Source: Pigmentiphaga sp. NML080357 (GTDB lineage Bacteria > Pseudomonadota > Gammaproteobacteria > Burkholderiales > Burkholderiaceae_B). Taken from it: 58,174 nt of DNA. Position 1 is the stretch's first letter; every line of letters begins with the position of its first letter. The translations under genes were made by a program, and so were the position numbers. The stretch is taken from positions 1 to 58,174 of the forward strand of contig NZ_NINW01000018.1 of NCBI RefSeq assembly GCF_002188465.1. The letters run 5' to 3'. Of the stretch, positions 27,276-36,363 are shown one piece after another. Below the pieces are notes generated by a model. It saw only the letters and a program-made list of their open reading frames with translations. It did no database searches and was not told where the DNA came from.

Positions 27276-28250
27276 TCAATACAACCCGCGGACCCGCCCA
27301 AATAGCCGGGCAAGCCCGAAAAGCGCATCGATATTGGGCGTAGGCACGCCCACCTTCTGCCCCAACTCCCGAACCGCCGCCACGATCCCGTCGAGCTCGA
27401 TTGCCCGCCCGGCCTCCACGTCCTGCAGCATCGAGCTCTTGAACGCTCCCAGCTTCTCCGTCACCGCGTGGCGATCCTCGGCGCTCTGTTCGATGGCGCA
27501 ACCCAGTTCGCGCCCGATGCGCGCCGCCTCGTCCATCGCATCCGAGCAGAACCTGCGCACCAGCGGATCCGCCAGGACGAGATCGATCGTGGCCCCGGTC
27601 ATCGCCGAGACCGGATTCATCGTCAAATTGCCCCAGAGCTTGTACCAGATCTCCTGCCGTATGTTCTGCGAGGCCTTGACCTCGAAACCCGCCTCGGCAA
27701 GCAGCGCAACCGCACGCTCGACCCGGCTGGACGGCGCGGCGTCCGGTTCCCCAACGATGAGGCCGCACCCCATGTGATGCTGCACCAGGCCAGGTTCGGG
27801 CGTAGCCGTGCTCGCATGGACGACACAGCCGATGACGCGCGCCAGCGGAATGGCCCGGGCGATGGCGCCATCCGGATCCACGCAGGCCAGCGCAGCCGAC
27901 TCCGGCGGAAAGACGCCATGGGCGAACCACCACGGCACGCCGTTCATCGCGGGCATCACCGCCGTGTCCGGGCCGAGCAACGGTCCAAGCCTGCTCGCCA
28001 CTTCCGCCAGGGCCGGACCCTTCACGGCGATCACGACGAGGTCCTGAGCGCCCAGCTCTTCCGGTCGGTCGCTGGCCCGGGCAGGCGCCTGGACGAGTTC
28101 GCCGTCCTGCCGCAGGCGCCAGCCGTGGGATTGCAGCGCCCGCAGCGTGGCGCCGCGCGCCAGGGCGCTGACCTCGCATTGGCCGGCGGCGGCCAGCCGC
28201 GCGCCGATGAAACCGCCGATGGCGCCGGCGCCGACGATGCAAACCTTCAT
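27276..28250 (-). CDS. 2-dehydropantoate 2-reductase family enzyme (PanE/ApbA-like)
   Basis: The 324-residue NADPH-dependent reductase has N-terminal GAGAIGG (7-13) and catalytic Lys about 204 in IWYKLWGNLTMNP. The C-terminal SSMLQDVEAGRAIELDGI segment holds the Glu/Ser substrate ligands. All hallmark residues of ketopantoate reductase are present, yet the gene lies beside a Bug receptor rather than pan genes. Many such paralogues act on other 2-keto acids, so pantothenate synthesis is possible but not secured. It is probably co-transcribed with the upstream Bug gene (28334). Confidence 0.88.
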   Translation of the reverse strand: MKVCIVGAGAIGGFIGARLAAAGQCEVSALARGATLRALQSHGWRLRQDGELVQAPARASDRPEELGAQDLVVIAVKGPALAEVASRLGPLLGPDTAVMPAMNGVPWWFAHGVFPPESAALACVDPDGAIARAIPLARVIGCVVHASTATPEPGLVQHHMGCGLIVGEPDAAPSSRVERAVALLAEAGFEVKASQNIRQEIWYKLWGNLTMNPVSAMTGATIDLVLADPLVRRFCSDAMDEAARIGRELGCAIEQSAEDRHAVTEKLGAFKSSMLQDVEAGRAIELDGIVAAVRELGQKVGVPTPNIDALFGLARLFGRVRGLY

Positions 28251-28333
28251 GATTGTTCCTCGTGCATCTGGTCCACGGCAGACCGCCTACAGGCGCGTGC
28301 CGGCTGCAAACGGTCGAGCCTTGCTGTCGCTTC

Positions 28334-29359
28334 CTATTCCAGCGTCACGTTGGCCTTCTGGATCAGCTTCTGGTAGGTCCGGGACTTGGCCGAGACCTGG
28401 CGGTGGATTTCCTCCGGCGACCAGCTGATGGTCTGGAAGGCGAAGGTATCCAGGCGCTTCTTGATTTCGGGATCGGCCACGATCTTGGCCACGTCGGCGT
28501 TGATCTTGTCGCGGATGGCGGGCGGGATGCCCTTGGGCGCGAGCAGGACGACGAAGGAATTGACGTCGAGGCTGGCGGGGCCGCCGCTTTCGGCCACGGT
28601 GGGCACTTCGGGCATCTGCGGAATGCGCTTGGGCGCCGCGACCGCGATGTAGCGCAGCTTGCCGGCCTGGTAGGGCCCCTGGCTGGAGGCGATCGTCGCC
28701 ATGCTCCAGTTCACTTCCTGGTTGCTGACGGCGGCGTACAGCTGGCCCACTTCCTTGTAGGGCACGTGTTGCATCGAGAGGTTGGCCTCGCTTTCGAGCG
28801 CGATGCCGCCGAGGTGGCCGGGGCTGCCTATGCCCCAGGATCCGTAGGTGACCTGGCCGGGCTTGGCCTTGGCCGCGGCGACGAGGTCGGAGACGGATTT
28901 CCACGGCGACTGGGCGGAAACCGAGACCAGGAAGGGGGTGATGAAGAGGGTGGCGACCGGATCGAAGATCTTGTCCGGATCGTAGTTGCGGCTCTTGTAC
29001 AGGTGCGGCAGCGCGGCCAGTTGTTCGCTGTCGAGCTGCAGCAGGGAATAGCCGTCGGGCGCCGAGCGCTTGAACGCGTCGATGGCGATGAAGCCGGCGC
29101 CGCCCGGGCGGTTCTCGACCACGACGCGCTGGCCCCAGGCCTTGCCCAGCCGGTCGGCGACCAGGCGCAGCACCGTATCCGGGCCGCTGCCGACCGAGAA
29201 CGAGGTGACCAGCGTGACGGGTCTGGACGGATAGGCGTCGGCGGCCTGGGCCGCGGGCAGGACGGCCGCGCCGGATAGGGCGGCGGCGACGGCAAGCCGC
29301 ACGAGGAAATCGCGGCGCGCGGACGGGGTTTGGGTGCGGCGGGCCGGGCGGATGGGCAT
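28334..29359 (-). CDS. Bug-type tripartite tricarboxylate (TTT) solute-binding receptor, Tat-type signal
   Basis: The 341-residue receptor has a twin-arginine-like signal (ARRDFLVRLAVAAAL, cleavage after AAQA about residue 39), then the Bug start YPSRPVTLVTSFSVGSG. The first ligand loop reads SVGSGPD rather than the usual PxGGxxD. It lies upstream of the PanE-like gene on the same strand with an 83-bp gap. Export by the Tat path rather than Sec is inferred from RR-x-FL. The ligand is unknown; no TctAB partners are adjacent. Confidence 0.88.
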   Translation of the reverse strand: MPIRPARRTQTPSARRDFLVRLAVAAALSGAAVLPAAQAADAYPSRPVTLVTSFSVGSGPDTVLRLVADRLGKAWGQRVVVENRPGGAGFIAIDAFKRSAPDGYSLLQLDSEQLAALPHLYKSRNYDPDKIFDPVATLFITPFLVSVSAQSPWKSVSDLVAAAKAKPGQVTYGSWGIGSPGHLGGIALESEANLSMQHVPYKEVGQLYAAVSNQEVNWSMATIASSQGPYQAGKLRYIAVAAPKRIPQMPEVPTVAESGGPASLDVNSFVVLLAPKGIPPAIRDKINADVAKIVADPEIKKRLDTFAFQTISWSPEEIHRQVSAKSRTYQKLIQKANVTLE

Positions 29360-29483
29360 GGTCTGTCTCCTGATGAGTTCGCTTTTGCCCGCTAAGAATA
29401 GTGGGCGTGCCGCATCGCGTCAAAGCCGCGTGGGCACGGCGCTTGCCGCGTACCCCGGAGCGTTTTTATCCGGAGAGCACATC

Positions 29484-30125
29484 ATGACTGTGAAGCTGGA
29501 AGCGGGGCAGGTTTTCCCCGATTACGTCCTGCCGGACCATACGAAGACGGCCCGCGCGTTGTCGGCGCTGCAGGGCGATGATCCTTTGCTGCTGGTGCTG
29601 ATCCGCGGTTTTTTCTGCCCCAAGGACCGCGAGCAGCTCAAGGCGTTGACGAGGTTTCATCCGCAACTGGTTGTGGGCAATTGCCGGCTGGTGGTCATCA
29701 CCACGGACGACTGGCACACGACCAATAATCTGCGGCAGCAGCTGGGGGCGCATTATCCTTTTCTATATGATGAAGCGAGACGGGTTCGGGACGAGCTCGG
29801 CATCCTGGAATACACGGATCCGCAGCATCAGCCGATGATTCCGCATACGTTGCTGCTGGCGCCGGGGCTGCGCATCCATAAGGTCTGGAATGGCTATTAC
29901 TACTGGGGGCGTCCGTCGGTGGCGGAATTGCATGGGGAGTTGCGCGAGCTTACGCGGGAGATCCGGCCGGATTGGGACCTTCGGGATCCGGAGGTGAGGC
30001 GCCGTTGGGAGCAGGGGGATAAGAAGGCGTTCTATCCGTACGGGACGAAGTCGATGGAGCAGGTGCTCAAGGAAATGGCGGGGGCGGTGGATCAGTATGC
30101 GGGGGAGGCGGGGAAGGGTTCTTGA
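29484..30125 (+). CDS. Peroxiredoxin-like (AhpC/TSA superfamily) protein
   Basis: The 213-residue thioredoxin-fold protein has the N-terminal pattern GQVFPDYVLPDHT (about 8-20) and a peroxidatic-type Cys about 45 in LIRGFFCPKDREQL. No clear resolving CxxC is present, so it would be of the 1-Cys type or not a true peroxidase. The C-terminal part (WNGYYYWGRPSVAELHGELREL) is family-like. ATG 29484 is supported by GGAG upstream; the frame extends to 29334 without a better start. Convergent with glcB across a long palindrome. Confidence 0.78.
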   Translation: MTVKLEAGQVFPDYVLPDHTKTARALSALQGDDPLLLVLIRGFFCPKDREQLKALTRFHPQLVVGNCRLVVITTDDWHTTNNLRQQLGAHYPFLYDEARRVRDELGILEYTDPQHQPMIPHTLLLAPGLRIHKVWNGYYYWGRPSVAELHGELRELTREIRPDWDLRDPEVRRRWEQGDKKAFYPYGTKSMEQVLKEMAGAVDQYAGEAGKGS

Positions 30126-30132
30126 GTCGGTC

Positions 30133-30380
30133 GTGTCCGGTGCGCGGTGGGAGCGGCCGGCCCGGTAGGGCGCAGCGACACCGGTCCCGGCTTTGCCGGG
30201 ACTTCCCGGTTTCGGCATGGCCGGCGGGGCGGGCGCAGAACTCGCGCGGGGACAGTCCCCCGGACTGTCCCTACTGCCGCGCTCGAACAGCTGCGCCCTT
30301 GCTTCCCCGCCGACCATGCCGAAACCGGCGGCGCCGAATGCGCCCCACCGGGCCGGCCGCCCCCACCGCGCACCGGACAC
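30133..30380. repeat. 248-nt imperfect palindrome between convergent genes
   Basis: Outer arms 30133-30173 and 30340-30380 are inverted repeats matching 39 of 41 bases. A second pair, 30206-30225 and 30309-30328, matches 19 of 20. Further inside, the GGCGGGG...GGGCGCAG and CTGCGCCC...CCCCGCC segments pair with a small bulge, and GGGACAGT/ACTGTCCC pair across CCCCCGG. The left half also has its own hairpin TCCCGGC-TTT-GCCGGGA. It probably serves as a bidirectional terminator for the flanking convergent genes, but its length suggests an inserted repeat element. Confidence 0.75.
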
Positions 30381-30409
30381 GACCTGCGGCGGGGGGGCGG
30401 GGTGTGGGG

Positions 30410-32587
30410 TTAGCGGGCTTGCGCTTTTGTCTTGGCGCGGTACGCGTGCAGCAGCGGTTCGGTATAGCCGTTGGGCTGGCTGCGGCCCTCGAAGATCAAG
30501 GCCGAAGCGGCCTGGAAGGCCAGCGACTTTTCCTCGTTGCCGGACATGGGCTGGTAGTGCGGGTCGCCGGCGTTCTGCTGGTCTACCACCTTGGCCATGC
30601 GCTTGAGTACTTCGCGCACCTGCGATTCGTTGGTGATGCCGTGGCGCAGCCAGTTGGCGATGTGCTGGCTCGAGATGCGCAGCGTGGCGCGGTCTTCCAT
30701 CAGGCCGATGTTATGGATGTCGGGTACCTTGGAGCAGCCGACGCCCTGGTCGATCCAGCGCACGACGTAGCCGAGGATGCCCTGGGCGTTGTTCTCCAGT
30801 TCCTGCTGGATATCGGCCGGAGACCAGGCGGACGGGTCGCCGACGGGCACGGTCAGCAGGCCCTGCAGCAGTTCCTCGCCGACGGCGCTCAGTCGGGTCT
30901 TCTCCAGTTCCTGCTGGACGGCCTGCACGTCCACCTGATGGTAGTGCAGCGCATGCAGGGTGGCCGCGGTGGGCGAGGGGACCCAGGCGGTGTTGGCGCC
31001 GGCCTTGGGATGGGCGATCTTCTGCTCCAGCATGGCGGCCATCATGTCGGGCATGGCCCACATGCCCTTGCCGATCTGAGCGCGGCCGCGCAGGCCGGCG
31101 TCCAGGCCAATCAGTACGTTGCTGCGTTCATAGGCGGCGATCCAGGCCGAGGATTTCATGTCGCCCTTGCGCAGCATGGGGCCGGCTTCCATGGCGGTAT
31201 GGATTTCGTCGCCGGTGCGGTCCAGGAAGCCGGTGTTGATGAAGGCCACGCGGGCGCTGGCCGCGGCGATGCAGGCCTTGAGGTTGACGCTGGTGCGGCG
31301 TTCCTCGTCCATGATGCCCATCTTGAGCGAATGGCGCGGCAGCTTGAGCAGGTCTTCCACGCGGTCGAACAGCTCGTTGGCGAAGGCGACTTCGGCCGGG
31401 CCATGCATCTTCGGCTTGACGATGTAGAACGACCCTTTGCGGGAGTTGCGCCTGAGCTTCCGGTCGGGCAACGACACCAGCGTGGCGACGACGGCGTCCA
31501 GGATGCCTTCCGGGATTTCGTTACCGTCCCGGTCGAGCACGGCCGGGTTGGTCATGAGGTGGCCGACATGGCGCACGAACATCAGCGAGCGGCCGTGCAG
31601 CGTAAGCGACGATCCGTCGGCGGCGGTGTATTGACGGTCGGCGTTCAGGCGGCGGGTGAAGGTCTTGCCATTCTTGGTGACTTCCTCGGTCAGGTCCCCC
31701 TTGTTCAGGCCGAACCAGTTGCGGTAGATCTTGACCTTGTCCTCGGTGTCGACCGCGGCGACCGAGTCTTCGCAGTCCATGATGGTGGTGATCGCCGATT
31801 CCAGGACCACGTCCTTCACGCCGGCCGCGTCGGTGGCGCCGATCTGGCTGGCGCGGTCGATCTGGATCTCGAAATGCAGGCCGTTGTTCTTGAGCAGGAT
31901 GGCCGAGGGCGCCTGCGGCTGGCCCTGGTAACCGATGAACTGTTCGGGCCGGCGCAGCCCGGTTTCGCCTTGCTTGCCGGCCACCACGAGCTTGCCGTCG
32001 CGCACCGAGTAGGCGGTGGCGTCCGCGTGCGATCCCTGGGCCAGCGGAGCGGCCTGGTCGAGGAAGGCGCGCGCGCGGGCGATGACCGCGCGTCCCCGGA
32101 CCGGGTTGTAGCCGGTGCCGCGCTCGGCGCCGTCGCTCTCGGGCAGGGCGTCGGTGCCGTAAAGGGCGTCGTACAGGCTGCCCCAGCGGGCGTTGGCGGC
32201 GTTCAGCGCGTAACGCTGGTTGGAGACCGGCACCACGAGCTGCGGGCCGGCCTGTTCCGCGATCTCGGTATCGACGTTGTCGGTGGCGACGCGGACTTGT
32301 TCGGGCTGCGGCAGCAGGTAGCCGATGCGTTCGAGGAAGGCGCGATAGGCGGCCTGGTCGCGGATGGGGCCCGGATGGGCGCGATGCCAGGCGTCGATCT
32401 CGGCCTGCAGGCGGTCGCGTTCGGCCAGCAGTGCGCGGTTCTTGGGGGCGAGGTCGTGCACGATCCGCGAGAAGCCCTCCCAGAAGCCGTCGCTGTCCAG
32501 GCCGGAGCCGGGCAGCGCTTCTTCTTCGATGAAGCGGTCAAGCTGGTTCGCCACTTGCAGGCCGTGGCGGTTGGTGCGTTCCGTCAT
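30410..32587 (-). CDS. glcB: Malate synthase G
   Basis: The 725-residue monomeric malate synthase condenses glyoxylate and acetyl-CoA to malate. The TIM-barrel core has the Mg-binding/catalytic segment [14 protein letters not shown] (about 268-281), [18 protein letters not shown] (about 395-412) and [14 protein letters not shown]-like stretch. A C-terminal plug carries [14 protein letters not shown]. Length matches the G isoform (about 720). ATG 32587 has AGGAG eight bases upstream; a much longer open frame upstream overlaps the haem oxygenase gene antisense and is rejected. It points to growth on glycolate, glyoxylate or C2 sources. Confidence 0.97.
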   Translation of the reverse strand: MTERTNRHGLQVANQLDRFIEEEALPGSGLDSDGFWEGFSRIVHDLAPKNRALLAERDRLQAEIDAWHRAHPGPIRDQAAYRAFLERIGYLLPQPEQVRVATDNVDTEIAEQAGPQLVVPVSNQRYALNAANARWGSLYDALYGTDALPESDGAERGTGYNPVRGRAVIARARAFLDQAAPLAQGSHADATAYSVRDGKLVVAGKQGETGLRRPEQFIGYQGQPQAPSAILLKNNGLHFEIQIDRASQIGATDAAGVKDVVLESAITTIMDCEDSVAAVDTEDKVKIYRNWFGLNKGDLTEEVTKNGKTFTRRLNADRQYTAADGSSLTLHGRSLMFVRHVGHLMTNPAVLDRDGNEIPEGILDAVVATLVSLPDRKLRRNSRKGSFYIVKPKMHGPAEVAFANELFDRVEDLLKLPRHSLKMGIMDEERRTSVNLKACIAAASARVAFINTGFLDRTGDEIHTAMEAGPMLRKGDMKSSAWIAAYERSNVLIGLDAGLRGRAQIGKGMWAMPDMMAAMLEQKIAHPKAGANTAWVPSPTAATLHALHYHQVDVQAVQQELEKTRLSAVGEELLQGLLTVPVGDPSAWSPADIQQELENNAQGILGYVVRWIDQGVGCSKVPDIHNIGLMEDRATLRISSQHIANWLRHGITNESQVREVLKRMAKVVDQQNAGDPHYQPMSGNEEKSLAFQAASALIFEGRSQPNGYTEPLLHAYRAKTKAQAR

Positions 32588-32824
32588 GAGGTTCTCCTGG
32601 CAATGCCCGATGGTGCTGGCGGCCTCGCGGACCGCCCAATGGAATGTATCGATGATAAACGTGGAACCCTGGCGCCGGACGGCTGGATACCGTGTGCCGG
32701 AGTCACAATTGCTTTGCGCGGGAGGAGAGAATGCGCGGCGCGAGACAGATGCCGGCCGACAAGGCATAATTCGATCTAATTGAGATTGAGTCTTTTTTGC
32801 ATTTCCATCCAAGGCGCCATCCCC
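32588..32824. promoter_or_regulatory. Divergent promoter region glcB / hemO
   Basis: This 237-bp gap between divergent glcB and the haem oxygenase gene must hold both promoters. For the + strand a CATAAT -10 candidate is at 32765-32770 with a weak GAGACA -35 (32742-32747). An AT-rich stretch with the direct repeat ATTGAGATTGAG (about 32780-32791) lies next to it. A regulator site is expected for iron/haem control but no clear palindromic Fur box is visible. Confidence 0.4.
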
Positions 32825-33439
32825 ATGACGATTCAAAGTCCCTCCCAGCCCTCGCTGGCGCTTCGTTTGAAGGCCGAAACCGCACCGCTGCACGAGAAGC
32901 TCGACAGGCTCGTGATGTCGGTCGATCCGTTCGGCAATCGCGGCAACTATGGCCGCTTCGTCACCGCCCAGTACCTTTTCCAGCGCGACATCGAATCGCT
33001 CTACGGCGGCGAGGCCTATGCGGCATTGATTCCCGACCTCGCCACGCGCCCCCGCCTGGCCGCGGCCGAGGCGGATTTGCGGGACCTGGGCGTGCCCGTG
33101 CCGGTGGCCGAGGGCGCGCCGCTGGGCGAGGGCCTCGCGCTGCCCGAGGGCCTGGGCTGGCTGTACGTGTCGGAAGGCTCCAAGCTGGGCGCGGCGTTCC
33201 TGTTCAAGGAAGCCGGCCAGAGGCTTGGGCTGGACGAGAACTTCGGCGCCCGCAACCTGGCGGCGCCGGCCGACGGACGCGGCGCGGCATGGAAGCGTTT
33301 CGTGCAGGCGCTGGACGGCAGCGGCCTGTCGCCGGCGGAGCAGGACCGGACCGTGGCCGGGGCCGCCGCGGCGTTCGAGCGTTTCGCGGTGCTGCTTGCG
33401 CGCAGCTATGATCTGAAGGGCGAGCCTTCGCTCGCATGA
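32825..33439 (+). CDS. Haem oxygenase (bacterial HemO/BphO family)
   Basis: The 204-residue all-helical haem oxygenase opens the haem ring to release iron, CO and a biliverdin. The proximal haem ligand is His23 in [10 protein letters not shown], and the distal helix segment [17 protein letters not shown] supplies the flexible glycine region. ATG 32825 is chosen; the frame continues upstream to a CTG/ATG-poor leader. Its TGA overlaps the ATG of hmuT (ATGA), so iron release is translationally coupled to haem import. The symbol in this genus may be bhuO-like. Confidence 0.88.
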   Translation: MTIQSPSQPSLALRLKAETAPLHEKLDRLVMSVDPFGNRGNYGRFVTAQYLFQRDIESLYGGEAYAALIPDLATRPRLAAAEADLRDLGVPVPVAEGAPLGEGLALPEGLGWLYVSEGSKLGAAFLFKEAGQRLGLDENFGARNLAAPADGRGAAWKRFVQALDGSGLSPAEQDRTVAGAAAAFERFAVLLARSYDLKGEPSLA

Positions 33440-34350
33440 GGGGCAAGATGTCGATGTCGAAGATGCGGGGCGATGCGCATGCGGCACGCCGCCGGACCTT
33501 GCTGGCGGCGCCGGCGGGCTTGCTGCTGGGCGCGCTGGCGCCGCTGGCGCGAGCCGACCACGGGCCGCGCGTGGTGTCCGTGGGAGCCGGCGTGACGGAA
33601 ATCGTCTACGCGCTCGGTGCCCAGTCGCAATTGCTGGCGGTCGATACCAGTAGCCTCTATCCTCCCGAAGCGCAGGCGCTGGCCAAGATCGGCTACCAGC
33701 GGACGCTGTCGGCCGAAGGCGTGCTCGCCCTCGGCCCGCAGGTGCTGCTGGCTGGCCAGGAGGCGGGGCCGCCGGCCGTGCTACGGCAGATCGAGTCGGC
33801 AGGCGTGAAAGTCGTGCACGTGGACGGCGACTACACCTTCGATGGCGTGCTGGAACGGATCCGGACGGTGGCGGCGGCCCTCGACCGTACGTCCGCGGGC
33901 CGGGCGCTGGCCGATACGCTGTCGGCCCGCTGGCAGGCATTGCAGGCCCGCATGGCGTCGGCGCCGCTGCGCGGCCCGGGCGGCCGGCCGCTGCGCGTGG
34001 CGTGCCTGATGCGGCACGGCGCCAACACCATGGCCGCCGGCCGGGATACCGGCGCCGATGCGATGCTCAGGCTCATCGGCGCCGTCAATGTCTTCGGCGG
34101 CGACTTCGCCAACTACAAGCCGCTGTCGGCCGAATCGCTCGCCCACGCGGCGCCCGATGCCGTGGTGGGCACCTTCGATGGCACGCAGGAACCGGATGCG
34201 CGCGCCCGGCTGCTCGCCACGCCGGGCCTGTCCATGACCCCCGCCGGCAAGAACCAGCGCGCGGTCCTGTTCGACATCGTCCTGCTGCTGGGATTCGGTC
34301 CCCGCCTGCCGCAGGCGGTCGAGGACCTGTACGACGCGCTAAGGACATGA
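33436..34350 (+). CDS. hmuT: Periplasmic haem-binding protein
   Basis: The 304-residue periplasmic binding protein has a basic signal ([15 protein letters not shown]...ARA, cleavage about residue 40). Two lobes joined by a helix follow, with the strand start [17 protein letters not shown] typical of cobalamin/haem-binding proteins. Tyr75 ([10 protein letters not shown]) is in the position of the haem-ligating Tyr of ShuT/HmuT. Several in-frame ATGs (33436, 33448, 33454) are possible; 33436 overlaps the hemO stop and is kept. Its TGA overlaps hmuU. Confidence 0.92.
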   Translation: MRGKMSMSKMRGDAHAARRRTLLAAPAGLLLGALAPLARADHGPRVVSVGAGVTEIVYALGAQSQLLAVDTSSLYPPEAQALAKIGYQRTLSAEGVLALGPQVLLAGQEAGPPAVLRQIESAGVKVVHVDGDYTFDGVLERIRTVAAALDRTSAGRALADTLSARWQALQARMASAPLRGPGGRPLRVACLMRHGANTMAAGRDTGADAMLRLIGAVNVFGGDFANYKPLSAESLAHAAPDAVVGTFDGTQEPDARARLLATPGLSMTPAGKNQRAVLFDIVLLLGFGPRLPQAVEDLYDALRT

Positions 34351-35453
34351 GCGTGTCCGCAGGCGCCGCTTCGCCCGCCGCGTCGGCCTGGGCCCGCGTG
34401 CGGGCCGGGCGCATGCCGGCCGCCCCGCTGTTCGCGGCATTGGCCGCGCTGCTGGCGATATTGGTCGTGGTGGCAGCCGGGCGCGGCGCCTACCCCATTT
34501 CCGCGTCCAACGTGGTCGCCATCCTGCTGCACAAGGCCGGGCTGGCCCAGGGCGGTTTCGAGCCGCAGCAGATGGGCGTGCTGTGGACCATCCGCCTGCC
34601 GCGCGTAGTGCTGGGGGTGGGGGTGGGCGCGTTGCTGGGCATGGCGGGGGCGACGCTGCAGGGCCTGTTCCGCAACCCGCTGGCCGATCCGGGCCTGATC
34701 GGCGTTTCCAGCGGCGCCGCGCTCACGGTGGCGCTGACCATTGTCTTCGGCAACCTGTGGTGGCCGGATCTGTCCCGCATGCTCGGCCTGGCGCTGCTTC
34801 CGGTGGCTGCCTTCACCGGAGGCGTGCTGACCACGCTGCTGGTCTACCGCATCGGCCGCACGTCCTTCGGCGTGTCCGTGGCCGCCATGCTGCTGGCCGG
34901 GATCGCCATGAACGCCATTGCGCTCGCCCTCATCGGGCTGGCCAGCTATATGGCCACCGACGAACAATTGCGCAATCTCACCTTCTGGAACCTGGGCAGC
35001 CTGGCGCCCGCGACCTGGCCTGTCGTGGCCGTGGTATTCGCGGTAGGCGCGGTGGCGCTGGCGGGAATGTGGCGCCTGCGCGGCGGGCTCAATGCCATGG
35101 CGCTGGGCGAGTCCGAGGCCCGGCACCTGGGCGTCGCGGTCGAGCGCCTGAAGGCGCTGGCCATCGTGTTCAGTGCGCTGGCGGTCGGCATGGCGGTGGC
35201 TTTCTGCGGCATCATCGGCTTCCTGGGCCTGGTGGCGCCGCATTGCATCCGCCTGATGGCGGGGCCGGACGCCAGGGTGGTCTTGCCCGGCGCGGCGCTG
35301 CTGGGTGCGGCGCTCACCGTCGGGGCCGACCTGGTGGCGCGTACCGCCATCGCGCCGGCCGAAATGCCCATCGGCGTCCTGACCGCGCTGATCGGTGCGC
35401 CGTTCTTCCTGTTCCTGCTGCTGCGGGCCAAGGGCCGGATGTTCGAGGGATGA
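34347..35453 (+). CDS. hmuU: Haem ABC transporter permease
   Basis: The 368-residue FecCD-family permease has about ten membrane helices. Typical segments are RLPRVVLGVGVGALLGMAGATLQGLFRNPLADPGLIGVSSGAAL (about 83-126) and the cytoplasmic coupling loop GESEARHLGV (about 254-263). It starts inside the hmuT stop and ends overlapping hmuV by four bases, so T, U and V are made in fixed proportions. Confidence 0.95.
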   Translation: MSVSAGAASPAASAWARVRAGRMPAAPLFAALAALLAILVVVAAGRGAYPISASNVVAILLHKAGLAQGGFEPQQMGVLWTIRLPRVVLGVGVGALLGMAGATLQGLFRNPLADPGLIGVSSGAALTVALTIVFGNLWWPDLSRMLGLALLPVAAFTGGVLTTLLVYRIGRTSFGVSVAAMLLAGIAMNAIALALIGLASYMATDEQLRNLTFWNLGSLAPATWPVVAVVFAVGAVALAGMWRLRGGLNAMALGESEARHLGVAVERLKALAIVFSALAVGMAVAFCGIIGFLGLVAPHCIRLMAGPDARVVLPGAALLGAALTVGADLVARTAIAPAEMPIGVLTALIGAPFFLFLLLRAKGRMFEG

Positions 35454-36274
35454 CCGCCATGCTGGAAGTTCGTTCGCTGAAAGTCGCGCGCCGCCAGGCC
35501 GGGCAGCCGCAGCCGCGCGTGGTGCTGGACGGCATCGATTGCGCAGTCGAGGCAGGTGAGATCGTGATGCTGATCGGTCCCAACGGCGCGGGCAAGTCGA
35601 CCCTGCTGGCGACGATGGCGGGGGACCTCGCGCCAGCCGCGGGGCAGGTGCGGTTCAAGGGCAAGCCATTGCAGGACTGGGCCGCGGGCGAGCTGGCACG
35701 GCAGCGCGCGGTGCTGCCCCAGCGTGCCGGCCTGAGCCTGCCTTTCACCGTGGACGAAGTGGTGCATCTCGGATGCCTGGCGCGCGCCGAATCGCGCCGG
35801 CAGCTCGGTGACATCGTCCGGGCGGCGCTCGAGACAGCGGGGGTGTCGCACCTGGCCCAGCGGTCCATGCCTGCGCTGTCGGGCGGCGAGCAGGCCCGCG
35901 TGCACCTGGCGCGGGTGCTGGCGCAGATCTGGCCTGCAGGTACCGGGGACGATGCCGGCGGCAAGCTGCTGTTGCTGGACGAGCCGTGCGCCAGCCTCGA
36001 TCCCCACCACCAGCACTCCGTCTGCACCGCCATCCGGGAGTTTGCCCATCGCACGGGCGCGGCGGTGATCGTGACCATGCACGACATGAATCTCGCGGCC
36101 CAATACGCCGACCGCATCGTGGCCTTGTGGGAAGGAAAGCTGATCGCGGATGGCACGCCGCAGGCCGTACTCACGCGGGAGTTCGTGCGCCGGTGCTTTG
36201 CCGTGGACGCGGCGCATTGGCAGGCCGGGGAGGACTTCCTGGTCGCCACCAGGCCGCTGCCAGAGCATGCCTGA
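35450..36274 (+). CDS. hmuV: Haem ABC transporter ATP-binding protein
   Basis: The 274-residue ATPase has Walker A GPNGAGKST (43-51), signature LSGGEQ (143-148), Walker B LLLLDEP (173-179) and switch His in TMHDMNLA. ATG 35450 overlaps the hmuU stop; ATG 35459 is an alternative. It energises HmuU for haem import. No outer-membrane haem receptor, HmuS-like protein or TonB is in the window, so the receptor gene must be elsewhere. Confidence 0.95.
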   Translation: MTAMLEVRSLKVARRQAGQPQPRVVLDGIDCAVEAGEIVMLIGPNGAGKSTLLATMAGDLAPAAGQVRFKGKPLQDWAAGELARQRAVLPQRAGLSLPFTVDEVVHLGCLARAESRRQLGDIVRAALETAGVSHLAQRSMPALSGGEQARVHLARVLAQIWPAGTGDDAGGKLLLLDEPCASLDPHHQHSVCTAIREFAHRTGAAVIVTMHDMNLAAQYADRIVALWEGKLIADGTPQAVLTREFVRRCFAVDAAHWQAGEDFLVATRPLPEHA

Positions 36275-36336
36275 CGCCTGCGGGGCACTGGCCATGCCGG
36301 CGTATCCTGCGCGCGGGCCGAGATTTGACGTGAACA

Positions 36337-36355
36337 GGCCGTCGGCGCCACGGCC
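36337..36355. terminator. Hairpin between convergent hmuV and ETF-QO genes
   Basis: GGCCGT (36337-36342) pairs with ACGGCC (36350-36355) around CGGCGCC, in the 89-bp gap between convergent genes. No T-run follows on either side, so termination function is only suggested. Confidence 0.3.
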
Positions 36356-36363
36356 GCCCGCCG

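Noticed and set aside
30126-30409. Short proline-rich frames on both strands within the palindrome
   Set aside because: They mirror each other because of the inverted repeat and have no other sign of coding.
32770-32795. Fur box upstream of the haem oxygenase gene
   Set aside because: The AT-rich stretch is a direct repeat (ATTGAG twice) and is not palindromic; it does not match the 19-bp Fur consensus well enough.
30410-33940. A long minus-strand frame extending glcB upstream to 1176 codons
   Set aside because: The extra part is antisense to hemO and the start of hmuT; ATG 32587 has a proper ribosome-binding site and gives the family length.
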